Source: Branchiostoma belcheri (lineage: Eukaryota; Chordata; Leptocardii; Amphioxiformes; Branchiostomatidae). From it: DNA of 64,000 bases. The stretch is taken from assembly GCF_001625305.1 (NCBI RefSeq), contig NW_017804520.1:425200-489199 (forward strand). Reading direction: 5' to 3'. The notes under the pieces are model-generated. The model saw only the letters and a program-made list of their open reading frames with translations, ran no database searches and was not told where the DNA came from. Positions 35,146 through 47,233 of this stretch are shown here, piece by piece. Each line of letters begins with the position of its first letter. Within the stretch, counting starts at the first letter, position 1. The translations under genes and the position numbers were made by a program.

Positions 35146-36855
35146 TACGACACCGGTCGTCCTTGAGTGGACCTGAATGTCACAACAAAGCTGGCCATGG
35201 TTACGCCCAAAATGGCGTGTTTGGCGGTTATTGTATTAACCGGCTATACAGATACAGAACTCTTAAGTTCTTACATAATGTTTACTGTACAAATGGCTCA
35301 ACAGTTGAGCTATGTCATAACGAAGGCGCACAGTACTTACATGTACTTACCACAGTATCCTGTACCTTACCTTCCTCGCTCGTTTACGTACGGAACTCTT
35401 CTCTCGCACAACAGACTTACAATCGTCTTAATCTCTTGAGTGTTAACACTTCAAGGCCATTAATGCCCTACGTCGTTAACTAATCCGATGACTAGTCCCA
35501 GAGTCGTTCTAGTTTGACCCATACAGGTGTCTCCAGATCCGGACCACTAGGCCTCCTAGTATTTCGTGGCCCCTTTATATCGCCCCTATAAAAATAAATA
35601 ACAAGAGTGACACCCCGTCAGAGGTCATCTCAGGTGAGACCTTGAACCGGAGCTCTGTCAAGGTCTCGGACCGGAGTTTTCTTCTGTGTTCGTAGTGAAT
35701 TTGTCACCCTCAGCCCGACGGGCTGTCATGTCTATACTAAACGCGGGTCGGAATTTTTCACTCTTTTGGTGGAAAGGGGTGCCGTCCCGCTTATCAATAC
35801 ACTTGATTGATATTTTGTGCGCCCAGTTTATTTAGGGGTATAAAAGCAAGGCATATCAAAGTAAATTTTTAAGTGAGGGGTCCTTTTTTCCATCATAGAT
35901 CTTAAAAGCTATTAGGTAGTTTAGTTAAAAAGGAATTATCTTTATACAATTCAGGGATCGAAATTTTAATTTAAAGGTAATCCAATGGCCACTGAGGCAC
36001 TGACCACTAAAATGTTGACCTCAATAGTTACATTTACTTCTAACATGTTAGTAATAGATATATACAAAACATGAATAAAGTAACCTTAACGATGATTTTA
36101 TTGCACAAGAAAGCATATTGTACTTTCCATGTGATGCTGGACAAAAATATATTTCTTTGAAGATACCTTTCTTTTTGCTGTAAATTATGCCACTACTTTA
36201 CATTTGTATTTGCCTATCATACCTTTATCATGATTTATGTCAAGGATGTTTTAATTTTGCATCCTTCTTTCTTCCCATGATTATTCCTGATTTCTTTTGC
36301 ACATATTTCTGTAAAATCTAATGGAAGAAACATGTGGCTCTTGAGCAAGAGTTCTAGACATGCAACATGAGGAATATGCTGTACAAAAATACACATTTAA
36401 CAGTAATTATAACAATATACCCGGTGGTTTGTGCAAGATTTAGAGGTATTCAAGGTGATGGTTTCTTGTTTTTAACAACCCATAGATTCTGATATGATTA
36501 ATAATCATATGATTGTTAATTATACTAAGAGACAGTATATAAATCTAGACGTATTGCATTTTGCCTCCTTTCTCGAGAAATTGTGCTTTTAATGATGTAC
36601 AATAGTGTGCCAATCTCAGTATGTACTTGCTTTAAATTAAGAAGTTGCTGCAAACCATTTAAGGTACTAACCCAAAATAGGAAAGTCCTACAAAATGCAA
36701 ATGAAGCAAGTTTAGGACCTAGTAAAGGACACAGTGCATTGAATTAAAAACCTAACACCTTTGGGATGAAATTCATCACATTTTCTTGAAAACAATATGG
36801 CATTCTCATATACATAACTATCCTGAGAAGTCATAAGTGGTTCCAAGTGAGAATG
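35146..36855. other. Leader block of J and AT-rich spacer
   Basis: About 35150-35640 carries the shared upstream block, with the minus-strand donor T|GTAAGTCT at 35420 and CTATAAAA near 35587. From 35700 to 36855 the DNA is AT-rich, with no array-type repeats and no gene. Part of it may be 3' untranslated sequence of copy K. Confidence 0.5.
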
Positions 36856-39800
36856 CTATACTGTTGTTTCCCTCTCGGTGAGAATTGCTTGTGTTACAGT
36901 TCCCCCTATACTGTCTGTACAGAGTTCATGTGGTGAGGAATCCTCTTCTGTCGTCTCTCTGTCAGGGTCCTCGTGTTTGGCACACTTTTCGAGGAAGAGT
37001 ACGCCGAGAGATGCCAGGATCATGGCTCCGGCAGAGTAGAAGGAGACGTTGTAGTTCCCTGTAGCATCATACAGCCAGCCTGGGTTGGAAGGTAACAACA
37101 TTTTTGTAGATAGTATTACGACTAAGAGTTAATTAAAAAGGTGAATCCGCAATTGAGGTGAAGCATGACACTTTTTCAAGGAGTTGGGAGTAGTGCAATG
37201 CAGCTTTGCATGGCTCACATATTGAGTAAAGCACATGGGGTGAACCCCAGTCTTTTCGATAAGTGTCTTGGGTTCTTTTTTAAAGTTTGGTTCATTGTTG
37301 AAAGTAGATTGAGTATTCTATTAACTATTAGAAAGGTGTCTTGTTTTTGTTTTGTGATTTCAGGTTTGGGTATATAGTTTTTACGATGATATGCTTGCAG
37401 TGCTTAACAAAACTGAAACATACATTTGCAGTTTATATCCATGAGTTTCCCACAGGTATTAAACAGTTTTAGGAAAAAAAGAAAAGAACTTTGAGGGCAA
37501 AGTTCCTTTTGGAGCTAATTGAATGAAAGACCTTTATTGTACATTTATGCTCATTGTGAACTAAGTACAGGTCACGGTAAATAGTGATGGTAGACTAAGA
37601 TATATCTATGATAGTAAAATGGACATACGCTGCCATACCTGCGATAGGTGACCCCAGCAGGTAGGCCGTCCCTGCTCCTGTGAAGGTCCATCCTATCCCA
37701 CTGGACAGTCGCGCCACTCCTGTGTACTCTCGCACCAACACAGCAATCAAGGCGTGGAACACTCCAGAGAAGAGACCGTAGAATGCCATGTACACGAGGA
37801 GGGAAGCGTATGACGAACAGAAAGGCACGCACAGATTGCACACGCCCACACCAGCTACTCCTATCATATAGACATGGAGTCTACTCATGACTCCTAAGTC
37901 TGCGAACCAGCCTCCGATCAGCCGGAATACGAACTCACCAATCCCCATCACCGAGATCAAGAAGGACGCCTCAGTTTTACCTACCCCGATGCTTTGCGCG
38001 TGTTTTGTCATGTGGACAAATACAATAGAGTAACCGAGCACCGTCCCGAAATGAGAGAGCGAAAACAACGCAAAGGGAATGTCCGTCAAAAGGGACACGT
38101 CAAAAACGTGCAGGACCTTGCTAGCAGCCATTCTGAATGAGGACTGCGAATTATCTACTATGTTTTGTTGCCTTTGGTCCAGTGCGGCTTTGTGTTCCCG
38201 GTCTTCCCTCAGATGTATGGGCCTCAGTAAGGCACCACAGATGCATCCATGAAGGGTGATGCCAGCGATTATCAGAAGTGCTCCTCGATAGCTAAACTCA
38301 TCAATCAGAACTTGATACAGGGGAGACAGGGTGAACATACCCACTCCGTTCCCAGATAATCCGATTCCATTCGCCGTCGCCCTCCTCTTGTCGAAGTAGC
38401 GTCCCACCATCGTCAGACATGGCGCGTACATCAGCGACATTGCAAATCCTGACAACACAAAAAATTCAAAATCAATATTTAGTTTTGAGTCCATGGTATG
38501 CCGTCAGACAAATTTCCTGCAGAACTGTCTTTCTTATGACAACGGGTTGAAACTAGCAAGCAAATGGATCAAACTGCATTTACCTAGCCTACATGTACGC
38601 TCTGCCTGCCAAGATGGGACTTAATGCTAATGCAGGGAATAACTGTTGACATATAACCTTTATTGTACATTCATGCCCTATCGGGCTAAGTACAGGTGAA
38701 CAGATGAAATAGGTAATATACATGTTTGTAGTACAAACAGCTCTAAAACTACTCTAATACAGAGGTCTGGCTTCTTCTCGTTTCTTAGTGATGTTAAAAA
38801 TATAATTTGAAATGGGTTTGTAACAAGCCCTTTTCCTAAAGCCTGTGACTATGACCCTTCCCTTCATGATCAAGGGACTACTATGTATAACACAATTAAA
38901 CTCAATTGTTATCCAGGGCTTCATTGGTCCCTTCCTTGATCTGATAGGCCCTGTGACATAAGCAGTTCTTGCAATCCAAGAAAGGTAAACAGGTCTATTA
39001 GGAGGAGAGGATAGAGATAATGTTACCTGTGAAAAGTCCCAGGCTGACCAGTAAATACATGACGCTGGTGGCAAACGAGCTGATGACAAGTCCCACGGCT
39101 GCCAGGACACCCCCAGTAAACACCATTACACGGCAGCTGGTCAGCTTACTCAGGGCACTGGAGATGGGAGCTGCAGCAAAACAAACAAGGTTTAATAAAG
39201 TGGCGTTTAAAACACGCCTCAGCGACGTGATTCTCTTTTGATGTGAGTGATGATCATTCCAAGGGAAGCCACTAGGGGACCCAAAATCTTATCTTTTCTA
39301 GATTTAGTCACACCCTACCAACTCACCAAGTATGAAACCAATCCATCCAGCAGTTCTTGAGTTATCATGTTGACAAAATTTAATTCCCTGGGGAATGTAT
39401 TCGTGGAATTCTTATAATATTTTCAACTCAATCGCAGTACTATACCAACGGCTCCGCCCCTGAGGCGTCGCCAAAAAACATGTAAAAGAATCCAACACAC
39501 TTATCGAAAAGAGTAGGGATACCCGGTGACCTGGTCTTCTTGATCGGCTGTACTGGTAGCTTACTAACTACTCTTCTTGGACTTAAGATTTAGGATGGGA
39601 TTTGAACCCCAACCTTGTGATCTAGAAGCAAGATATTACAGAAAACACTGGAATAGAGTAACTACTCTTGAGTAAGATGTGTTGACTTAATTTCAAGGAC
39701 ATTACATAAGGAGGTCCTTGGTATTATGATCTCAACAGAAAGGAACCTAAAATGTGGCCTGTCTGACCCACTGCTATCCAACTTGCAACAGGGCTCATTA

Positions 39801-40341
39801 CATGACATTGTACAGTACATTAATTGGATTTTCAGGCAAGCATGTTTAAGGAGCCCTGTTAAAGAACTGGATGGCTTGTAACCTAAAACTACTAGCCTCT
39901 ACCAGGCACCGCGGATCGCTGGAAAAATAGTAGAAATTGGCCGAAATAAAGGGATAGTATACCAGAGAAGATCCAGGGCCACNNNNNNNNNNNNNNNNNN
40001 NNGGATCTTCTCTGGTATACTATCCCTTTATTTCGGCCAATTTCTACTATTTTTCCAGCGATCTGCTGTGCCTGGTAGAGGCTATAAAACTACCTAATGA
40101 AACCTCAGAATGTGTCCTTACAGCAGATCAGCATCATCCCCACCAGTGTGGAGTTGATGAAGGCCGTGTCTCCCGCGCCCTCGTCAAACACTTCCCGGAA
40201 CACGGCGTAGAACACGCCAAACGACTTGATGGACCCGATCACCACCACATGGACCAGGAAACTGCTGAACACCACCATCCAGCCCCAACCGCCATCTGGA
40301 GGCTGGTCCAGGTACTGCACCTTTCTGCTTCTGCCAATCAT
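36856..40341 (-). CDS. SLC16: SLC16-type transporter, divergent copy K
   Basis: Complete: exons 40122-40341, 39027-39170, 37639-38448 and 36856-37079; 1398 bases, 465 residues, with the same phases as the other copies. It starts [21 protein letters not shown], four residues longer before TM1. The TM5 signature is YFDKRRATANG, and TM8 reads GEFVFR, keeping the acidic and basic residues four apart. The central loop, exon 1 and acidic tail (rich in E and D, ending TERETTV) are unlike the other copies, and introns are longer (852, 578 and 559 bp). It lies at the upstream end of the array and looks like the slow, ancestral-type member. Substrate unknown. Confidence 0.92.
39893..40084. mobile_element. 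Foldback element containing assembly gap 3
   Basis: The left arm TAGCCTCTACCAGGCACCGC at 39893 and the right arm ending in GCCTGGTAGAGGCTA at 40084 are inverted repeats of about 85 bp. They meet at a 20-N gap (39983-40002). TA at both ends is part of the palindrome and could be the target site. It sits in intron 1 of copy K, 37 bp from the exon 1 donor. A related end sequence (AGCCTCTACCAGGC) occurs at 58372-58386. Probably a miniature inverted-repeat element that the assembly could not read through. Confidence 0.8.
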
Positions 40342-41499
40342 GTCTCAAAGATACCAGCTAGCCCTGTAGACAAAAAAAAAACATTCACTTTGAATTACAT
40401 CCAGGTATTAAATGTGATACATATAAAGAAAGTGTTACTCTGGAAACTAGAAAGATTTTCAGTTGCTCGAGTTACTCTCTCCTTGTGTGTTTAATCAAAG
40501 AATCAACAAGGAGAAGTCGTAGACATCATCCCTCCATGAAATAGCTTGTTATTTTGTAATCTTTTGGTGTATTTCAATAGAGATATTATGAGTCAAACTG
40601 TTATAGAGTTTGCGAATATACTACTGGGGATGGTACCCAGGCTACATTTGCCTGTACATGTAGGTCAATGACCAGACAAATGACCTGCAGACCAGACAAA
40701 CAAGATTTATTTTCCTGCAGACTCTATAGGCGTAAAAATAGATAGGGCTGCCTGGGTCTGACCTGCCAGCTGGAGGTATAAACAAAAACACTCTGTCCCA
40801 ACTTTTGGGTCAAACAGACCATCCTATTATGAAGTAGGGGTGAAAAAGTGAAAATCCTTTTAAATCAAGCAATAAAAATATGCGACAACCTGCTAATGCA
40901 CTCCAAAACACAAAGAGACTCAACAACTACCCACATACCAAAAATCATACCAAACCATCCCCTAGATTTTCCAAACATTCAACACAAAAAGTCCAACATT
41001 AAACATTTTGTAAATATCAAACGCAAACAGCTAGGGGACCCAAATTTAAACCACTAAACCATGGTAATAACAACTACATGCTACCTTAATATCGCACAAA
41101 CAGTCCATAACGCGAAAACAACAGAATAAAAAAATTAAACTGCAGTACCAAGGTCAATCACCAGGGGCTCAAAGTCAACCTACACAATCTCCAAGGCCCC
41201 ATCCATCAATCTGCCAAATATCGTACAGTTCCTTCTCACCGATCTTCAGATATCAGACCAAACATGAAACGGAGTAAAAACAGTACCCCCATTTTCATGG
41301 AGGGTAATCAATCATCTTTAATTAGACTGCATACCCTATTTTCAATTCACCTTCAACAGGAGTATACCTTGTCGCCTCTAATTAAAATATGTGAGGTGGT
41401 CTCAATGACAATTTATGCTACATTCAGGACGACCAGTACAATACCTACATGTAACATACAAATTCAGGAAAGCTATTGTGCAATTTTGGATCATCTCAC
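40342..41499. other. Spacer upstream of copy K
   Basis: No gene recognised. The frame at about 40848-41057 shows no family resemblance. Part of 41100-41500 may be the decayed upstream section of the LINE that follows. Confidence 0.4.
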
Positions 41500-42384
41500 T
41501 ATTAATTTCCGTCAATGATAAGCCACTAGAATATACAGATGACGCATGTATTCTCGGCCTATGGCTATCCCACAATTTGAAATGGGACAAGCACGTTGAA
41601 TCCATTATAAGCAAAGCTAGTTCCCGACTCTTCCTACTAAAGAAATTGAAACGTTTTGGGCTCCCTTCAAATGACCTAATCGATTTTTACCAAATGTATA
41701 TACGCCCCATTCTTGAATATGCAGCACCCATCTGGACCTCTGGCATTACGGCCCTACAAACCAGGAAGATTGAACGCATTCAGAAACGTGCATTACGGAT
41801 AACCCTTGGTCCTGAGTACACATGCTATAACGACGCCTTATCCAACCTAGGTCTCCCCTCCCTTGAAAAGAGGAGGGAGGACCTAAGTTTGAAATTTGCC
41901 AGATCCCTTTTTAACTCTCCCTTTAGACCCTGGCTCCCACAATGCCGAGAGACGATCCACGTTAGAAAATGTAAACAGTTTAACCAGCTCCTTGCCCCCC
42001 TCCCGAGAACAAATCGATACAAAAATAGCCCGATCCCCTATCTTACAAGTCTATTAAACAAATATGGCACATAGTAAATCTCCCATGACCGGCCCACCCA
42101 AGATCAGTTATCACGTAACATACTATAAAATTAATAATTTTTACACTGATGATGTTGATATTGTAAATATTGTTAAGTTCATTTTACTCGCTTAATATTT
42201 AGTTGTCTACATGTTAAATACTCACTTGTCTAGTTGTGTATTTGTTAACTGTCCAATATTTGTATCTCTGTTTTTAAACTAGCATATAATTCAGCACTAC
42301 TTATTAGTTGCGCTGCAACATGCTAGCGATTGTACTCTTTTATCTTCGATCAATCAATAAACAATTATTATTATTATTAACATT
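41500..42384 (+). mobile_element. 5'-truncated LINE, 3' end
   Basis: The plus strand encodes the C-terminal end of a non-LTR retrotransposon polymerase, open to a stop at 42074. Typical landmarks are LGLWLSHNLKWDKHV, YIRPILEYAAPIWTSG and IQKRALRITLG. It is followed by an AT-rich 3' tail that finishes in a short ATT repeat at about 42365-42384, a usual ending for CR1/L2-like elements. The reverse-transcriptase core is missing. Confidence 0.85.
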
Positions 42385-43820
42385 AACCAAGTATTTAACC
42401 TGCTTTCCCTGATAGGGACTGCAGTAACAGGAGGTCAAGGGTCAACACATTCAAAAGATCCTCTATTTACAGATATGTATTCGATATTCCAGAGTCTGCC
42501 AACTATACATTACAAAATATAACTTATCACATTATGATTCTACGGTACATAATCAGAGATTCTACATAACGATTTTAATTAACGTCCTTGATATATTCTC
42601 TTCTCTTCTCTTCTATTCTATTCTAGTAGAATAGTTTCTTGAGTGAGGTGGAATCACCCATACAAAATACAACGTTCACGTTGAAACGTTTGGAGCTCAC
42701 TAAACTGTCTCTGAAAAGGTCATGTATTAGAAATAAGGGGTATGACTCGACAAAGATTACTCTTAATAGAATTGTCTTAAATATGAAACATATTGTAAAC
42801 CATAATTTACGTTATATACTTCTGTCAAACGCCTGCCGAAAATCAACACAGTATATGATAACGGATACTACAAACCTGAATACCGTTGGTAAACGGTCTA
42901 GTATATCCACTGTACAAATGTCTGAATGCAATAGTTCAATCGAAAGTTTCGCAGTGCAATAATATTTACCTGAAAACTGGAACTGACGGTCGCTACTTCC
43001 GCCTTCTGCCAGGTTCTTGGAAGTCTTTACGCCATTTTCGAGCGCGTAGTTTCAACTTTAGAAGGTTTAGATTCACAACACCAGGCAAGATGAACTTAAA
43101 GAAGCTGTAGGCTCCCAGCACCCAGAACACTGTGACTGACAACAAGGAAGACGCGTGATCGTGGCGCAGTCGGTGACCTGTAGATGACCTCAACTTTCCC
43201 AGCTGACGAAACAAATAATAGGCTAGCAGCGCCGCCTGGCGGATATAATGTCATTGCACCTCGTCCGACAACTTTCGATGCCGAATGACTTGGAAGCTAC
43301 CTGGCGATGTGTAATTATTCGCCTGAGCATAACTGGTGTTACCAGTAACAAAGGTAACGTAGGATTTTGTGTGTGAGAAAAATTCCTATCACGTCTGCGC
43401 TATGTGAGGTTTTTGTACTGAAATCGTGCCTTTCGCTAGGTACAATATAGGCCGCCTGTCGTGTATTCGATCGAATCGAGACAAAAATAACGGAGAACCT
43501 ATCAAGTCAATAACCTTATAAAATTAGTCAAGAACTTCGGTACGTGTATTTTATGCACTATACCCCTATCTATTCATTGAACACCGGTACCAAACACATT
43601 GCCAATAGACTGAGTTTTATTGTACACTTGCAAATGTAAAAAAGATTGTTTATTAGTACTAGTGTTCATAGATAAGTTTTAAAACGTAGATAAATCAGCA
43701 GATAGGCAACGTTTAGATAACATTAGAGACTAGATGGCCAAAATGCCATAGATAATTTAGAACAAAGTTCAACTGTCTACTGCTAGTACTAGTATGTATT
43801 AAATCATTGACAATGTCCAC
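42385..43820. other. Intergenic, with one uncertain frame
   Basis: At 42993-43214 (minus) a frame of about 70 codons has a hydrophobic segment (SSLLSVTVFWVLGAY) followed by a strongly basic end (KLRARKWRKDFQEPGRRRK). It begins at TTG, lacks a clear ATG and shows no recognised family. It could be an exon or chance. A TTCTC/TTCTA pyrimidine-rich simple repeat lies near 42598-42626. Nothing else seen. Confidence 0.3.
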
Positions 43821-46800
43821 TTATTGACATGGGTGGGTTGTCAGACGGACAACTCCAGTGTTGTGTAGTAACTGTAGTTGTCTGAACTCATCCGGTATGC
43901 TGTGAGCTTCTTTAGGGAGGGCATTGTCATAGTAGTGCTCAGTCAGGCGTCTGTTGTTTCTGTCCGCGTGGAAGGGCCAGAAGCCGTACAAGCGCACCTC
44001 CTCACACATCTGTGTGGCCAAACTCACAAGCAGCAGTCCTAACGAATCATTAAGGTAGAAAGGGAAGTACGTGTTTAATAGAGCGAGATACGTAGACATG
44101 GATGTCACGAAAAATGAAACTATATTAGAGAAACCTAGAAAGGTAGCATTTGCAAAGCAAATGCATAATGTTTACCTCCCCATGTGGTCTGCTCTGTTGA
44201 TTCTTACTCAAACACATTCATATATACGGTCAGACAGGAGTCTAAATCCCTCCTGCTATAAAATTGCAACATGATGTAACCCAACACTAGTTACTATGGT
44301 GACAGACGTCTGGCTCAGGTCATTGACCTTATTTGTTTGGAGAAGAAGAGGAAACAGAGCAAAAACAATGCTTTCCTTCGGTAGACATAAATACGTGATA
44401 TAGTATAAGTAATAGGATATGTCTACCTGTGGACGACCTCCGAGCCTCTACGCCATTCTTTGTCCAGAATGTTGTAATGGACCCTGTCACGAGTGGATAT
44501 GGGAAGATAACCTGGTTAGGGACGCCGGTTCCGAGCAGAGCTCGCTGTACGTTGACGGCGCTTCTGGCGTGACGTTGGGAGAGAAAGGCCCAGATCCACA
44601 GATAGCTGTCTCCGTACGCTGATAGGTCATGCAGTAAGGCTTTAACGTCTATTTCTCTTCTTGTGTCTGTCTCGTATCTACATGAAGTTAAATAAAAGAG
44701 GATAAACCGTGTTCAAGTTATTCAGCTTTCAAAATTATATATAAGACCTCATTGTCTTGTATCATAAAGACGATTACACATGAAAGGTATCTCCAGAAGG
44801 ACATATAGTCCTCATTCCCACTAGGGTAAAATTGTCTGGATCGAGCCAAATTGATTCGGTTTGATCCGGCTCCGAGCCGGATCGAAGCCGGATCAAACGG
44901 AATCAATTCGGCTCGATCCGGACAATTTTATCCTGGTGGGAAGAAGGCCATACTGACGAATGTTCTGACCTTAAACATAAAAGTACCTGTATTTGATCAT
45001 GGAGGGGTTCATGGTGATCAGATTGGTTTTGTTTCCAATGTCTTCCATATATGTATCGCCCATTGGAGCCATGTTGAACCTGTGTGTTATGCGCAAAAAA
45101 AAAGAATATTATACGCTAGTTATCACTTTTAGTAGTTGCATTATAAAGAAGGTATACAGATCTATTAGGCGTCTTCAGATCAACCAGTACTTAATTATGT
45201 TTACCGAAGAAAAACATTGTTTTTACTCAGTTTCTTCTCTAAACAAATAAGGTCATTGACTTGATTAAGACTTCTATTACCATGGTAACAAGTGTTGGGT
45301 TACAATTTTATAGCAGGGGGATTTAGACTCCTGTCACCATATATATGAATGTGTTTGAGTAAGAATTAACAGAGCAGACCATGCGAAGGTAAACATTATG
45401 AATTTGCTTTGCAAATGTTACCTTTCTAGTTTGTACATGTTATTGATATCAGATGCCTAACCTGAACACAAACTCAGAGGCGTCTATCTTTTTTCCACAG
45501 CCGCTTCCCTTCAGTATTCCACCGTTTCCCACCACACTGCACGTACTGAAGTGTTTGTTCTTAAACGGGCTTTCCTGTGTAGAAAAGATGTAGTTCAAGA
45601 ACTTGAAAACTTACTTGCGTCGGTATGTAACATGTTGCGAACGAGTGCATACGAGTAATTGAATAATTTCTGTAGTGAGAGCTTATTCAGGGCTTAAGCA
45701 GAAGTTTGGGTTTTGGCTTATTTTTGGCGTGTTTTTAGGCATTTTTTGCACTCGTATTTTTTCCGCCAACCAAACAAGATTCAAACGTATGGTATTGAAA
45801 CAGTATTACCCTTAAGAGGGTAGGCTTAAGAGAGACTAAAGGCCTTCCTGTAAAAATGCTAAGTGCCGCTGTATAATAAACTTATCCACGAAGATTAGAC
45901 ACAAATTCCTTGAACTGAAGATTGCCTTGACAGAATGAAGAACCTACTGTAGGAAATCCCTTCAAGACTTCGGTTGGCACGTCGATTTTCACTGGTTTTG
46001 CACCATCCGTCGTTAAGCCGTACTTCTCAACCATCTCTTGTGTGACGAGAAAATCCCCGTTCGCAAAGCGACTGTCCCCTACCACTCTTTTTCTGTGAAG
46101 TAAAAAGAAATAGTTGTCATTGCCTTCGTCAGAAGGCTATGAAATCACTTTTCTGTAGAGTGGGAGACTATGCGGCATAACTCTTGAAGGCATGGTTAGA
46201 TGTTCATGTTTTTTAGCAGGCAGGTTACCGTTGGGGAGACCAAGGTCAAGTTCAAAAATTGACCTCTACGTCACTGATGTAGATGTAGTATCTTGAATAT
46301 GATTCTTACCGAAACATGTCCGCAGCTGTTTTGTTATAGACCCATCCAGGTGCTTCCGTCGGTACAGACTGCACAGCTGCCTGGTCGGCAAGGAACTTCT
46401 CCTTAGCAACTGATTCCTCCGGTATGTACTGAGCCATGAACTTCTGGAATCGACTTGGGAAACAAACGAACATTAATACCAGTATCATATACATTCATAC
46501 CGGTTCATACCGTTTACAAATCAATTCTAACCCATAATCATTCGTATTTGATGAACTTTACATAGTGGCACAGTTTATGTTATGCTATGTCATGTGATCT
46601 TATGTTATGTCATGTCATGTTAGGTTAGGTTGTTATGTTATTTTACATCTGCGCACCTTGTTTCTGTAGCTTTCGCCTTTCCTGGTGAATTTGTCAGTCC
46701 TCCCGAAGGACCAATAACGCTGCCGAGCCCTTCATTGTGGTCATATGCATGCTCTGCTTCATCAAGCTCGATAGGAGAGCTAGAAAACGACATTTTATTT

Positions 46801-47233
46801 ACAGAAACAGTTTTTATCTACAATGTATCATCTATGAAGCATAGTTCAGTATACTGAACACCGCGGTACACACTAGAAACCAACTTTGATAAATTCTACC
46901 ATCGTCATCAGTCAGATATCGTGACTTTGATTCCTTATCTTGAAATTAAAAAAAAAACCTCCAGGACACTTAACGTTAATCGTGAAGGGTTTTTTTTTAC
47001 ATTCACAAGCAAAACATGATGCCACTGGTTCCTGTGTACCTTGTTTCCCGATCCTCAGTTATCGGTTCTTCCACTGATGAGGCTGTCAATGCTTCAGATC
47101 TCGGTGTACTCAGATAAACTCGGTTTTCCAGTGTTTTGTAGCCAGGAATCACATGTTCCGATGTGTAATACAGCAGGAAAAGACCTGCTAGTGAGAATAA
47201 CAGCAGGGCGCAATCTCGACGTCGTCTGGTCAT
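43821..47233 (-). CDS. ST8SIA: Alpha-2,8-sialyltransferase (ST8SIA family, GT29)
   Basis: Type II Golgi enzyme that transfers sialic acid from CMP-sialate to a sialylated glycan. Exons: 47040-47233, 46657-46779, 46310-46453, about 45891-46092, 45462-45574, 44987-45079, 44427-44677 and 43821-44038; about 445 residues. It begins MTRRRRD followed by a single membrane segment ([14 protein letters not shown]). Sialylmotif L is [20 protein letters not shown] (exon 5, from about residue 233). Motif S contains [20 protein letters not shown], followed by WPF (exon 8). Motif III is HYYDN (about 408), and motif VS has H419 and E424. The terminal THPC cysteine is conserved. Exon 4 has no GT donor in the phase exon 5 requires; the open frame simply runs to a TAA at 45882, so that border is uncertain. 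The ST8SIA subtype was not resolved. Confidence 0.9.
44135..44390 (-). mobile_element. Helitron-like miniature element, copy 1
   Basis: One of four related copies of about 235-280 bp. In the minus orientation it begins TTATGTCTACCGAAGG and ends with a hairpin (stem TTTGC/GCAAA) followed about nine bases later by CTAG. It lies in intron 7 of the sialyltransferase gene. Confidence 0.65.
44817..44940. mobile_element. Near-perfect 124-bp palindrome
   Basis: Arms of about 55 bp (CCCACTAGGGTAAAATTGTC at the left, GACAATTTTATCCTGGTGGG at the right) surround a short centre. Inside, the word GATCCGGCT/AGCCGGATC also repeats. Probably a foldback miniature element. It lies in intron 6 of the sialyltransferase gene, 46 bp from the exon 6 donor, so it could form a hairpin in the pre-mRNA. 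Confidence 0.85.
45195..45429 (+). mobile_element. Helitron-like miniature element, copy 3
   Basis: Opposite orientation to the other copies. It begins TTATGTTTACCGAAGA after an A and ends in the hairpin plus CTAG followed by T, which fits insertion between A and T. It lies between exons 5 and 6 of the sialyltransferase gene, ending 33 bp from the exon 5 donor. Confidence 0.7.
46570..46645. repeat. ATGTT/ATGTC simple repeat
   Basis: Degenerate runs of TTATGTTATG and GTCATGTCATG-type pentamers in intron 2 of the sialyltransferase gene. Confidence 0.6.

Noticed and set aside
39595..39650. tRNA gene on the minus strand (GGTTCAAATCC-like box)
   Set aside because: The T-arm does not pair over five bases and no matching acceptor or D arm was found; at most a decayed tRNA-like remnant.
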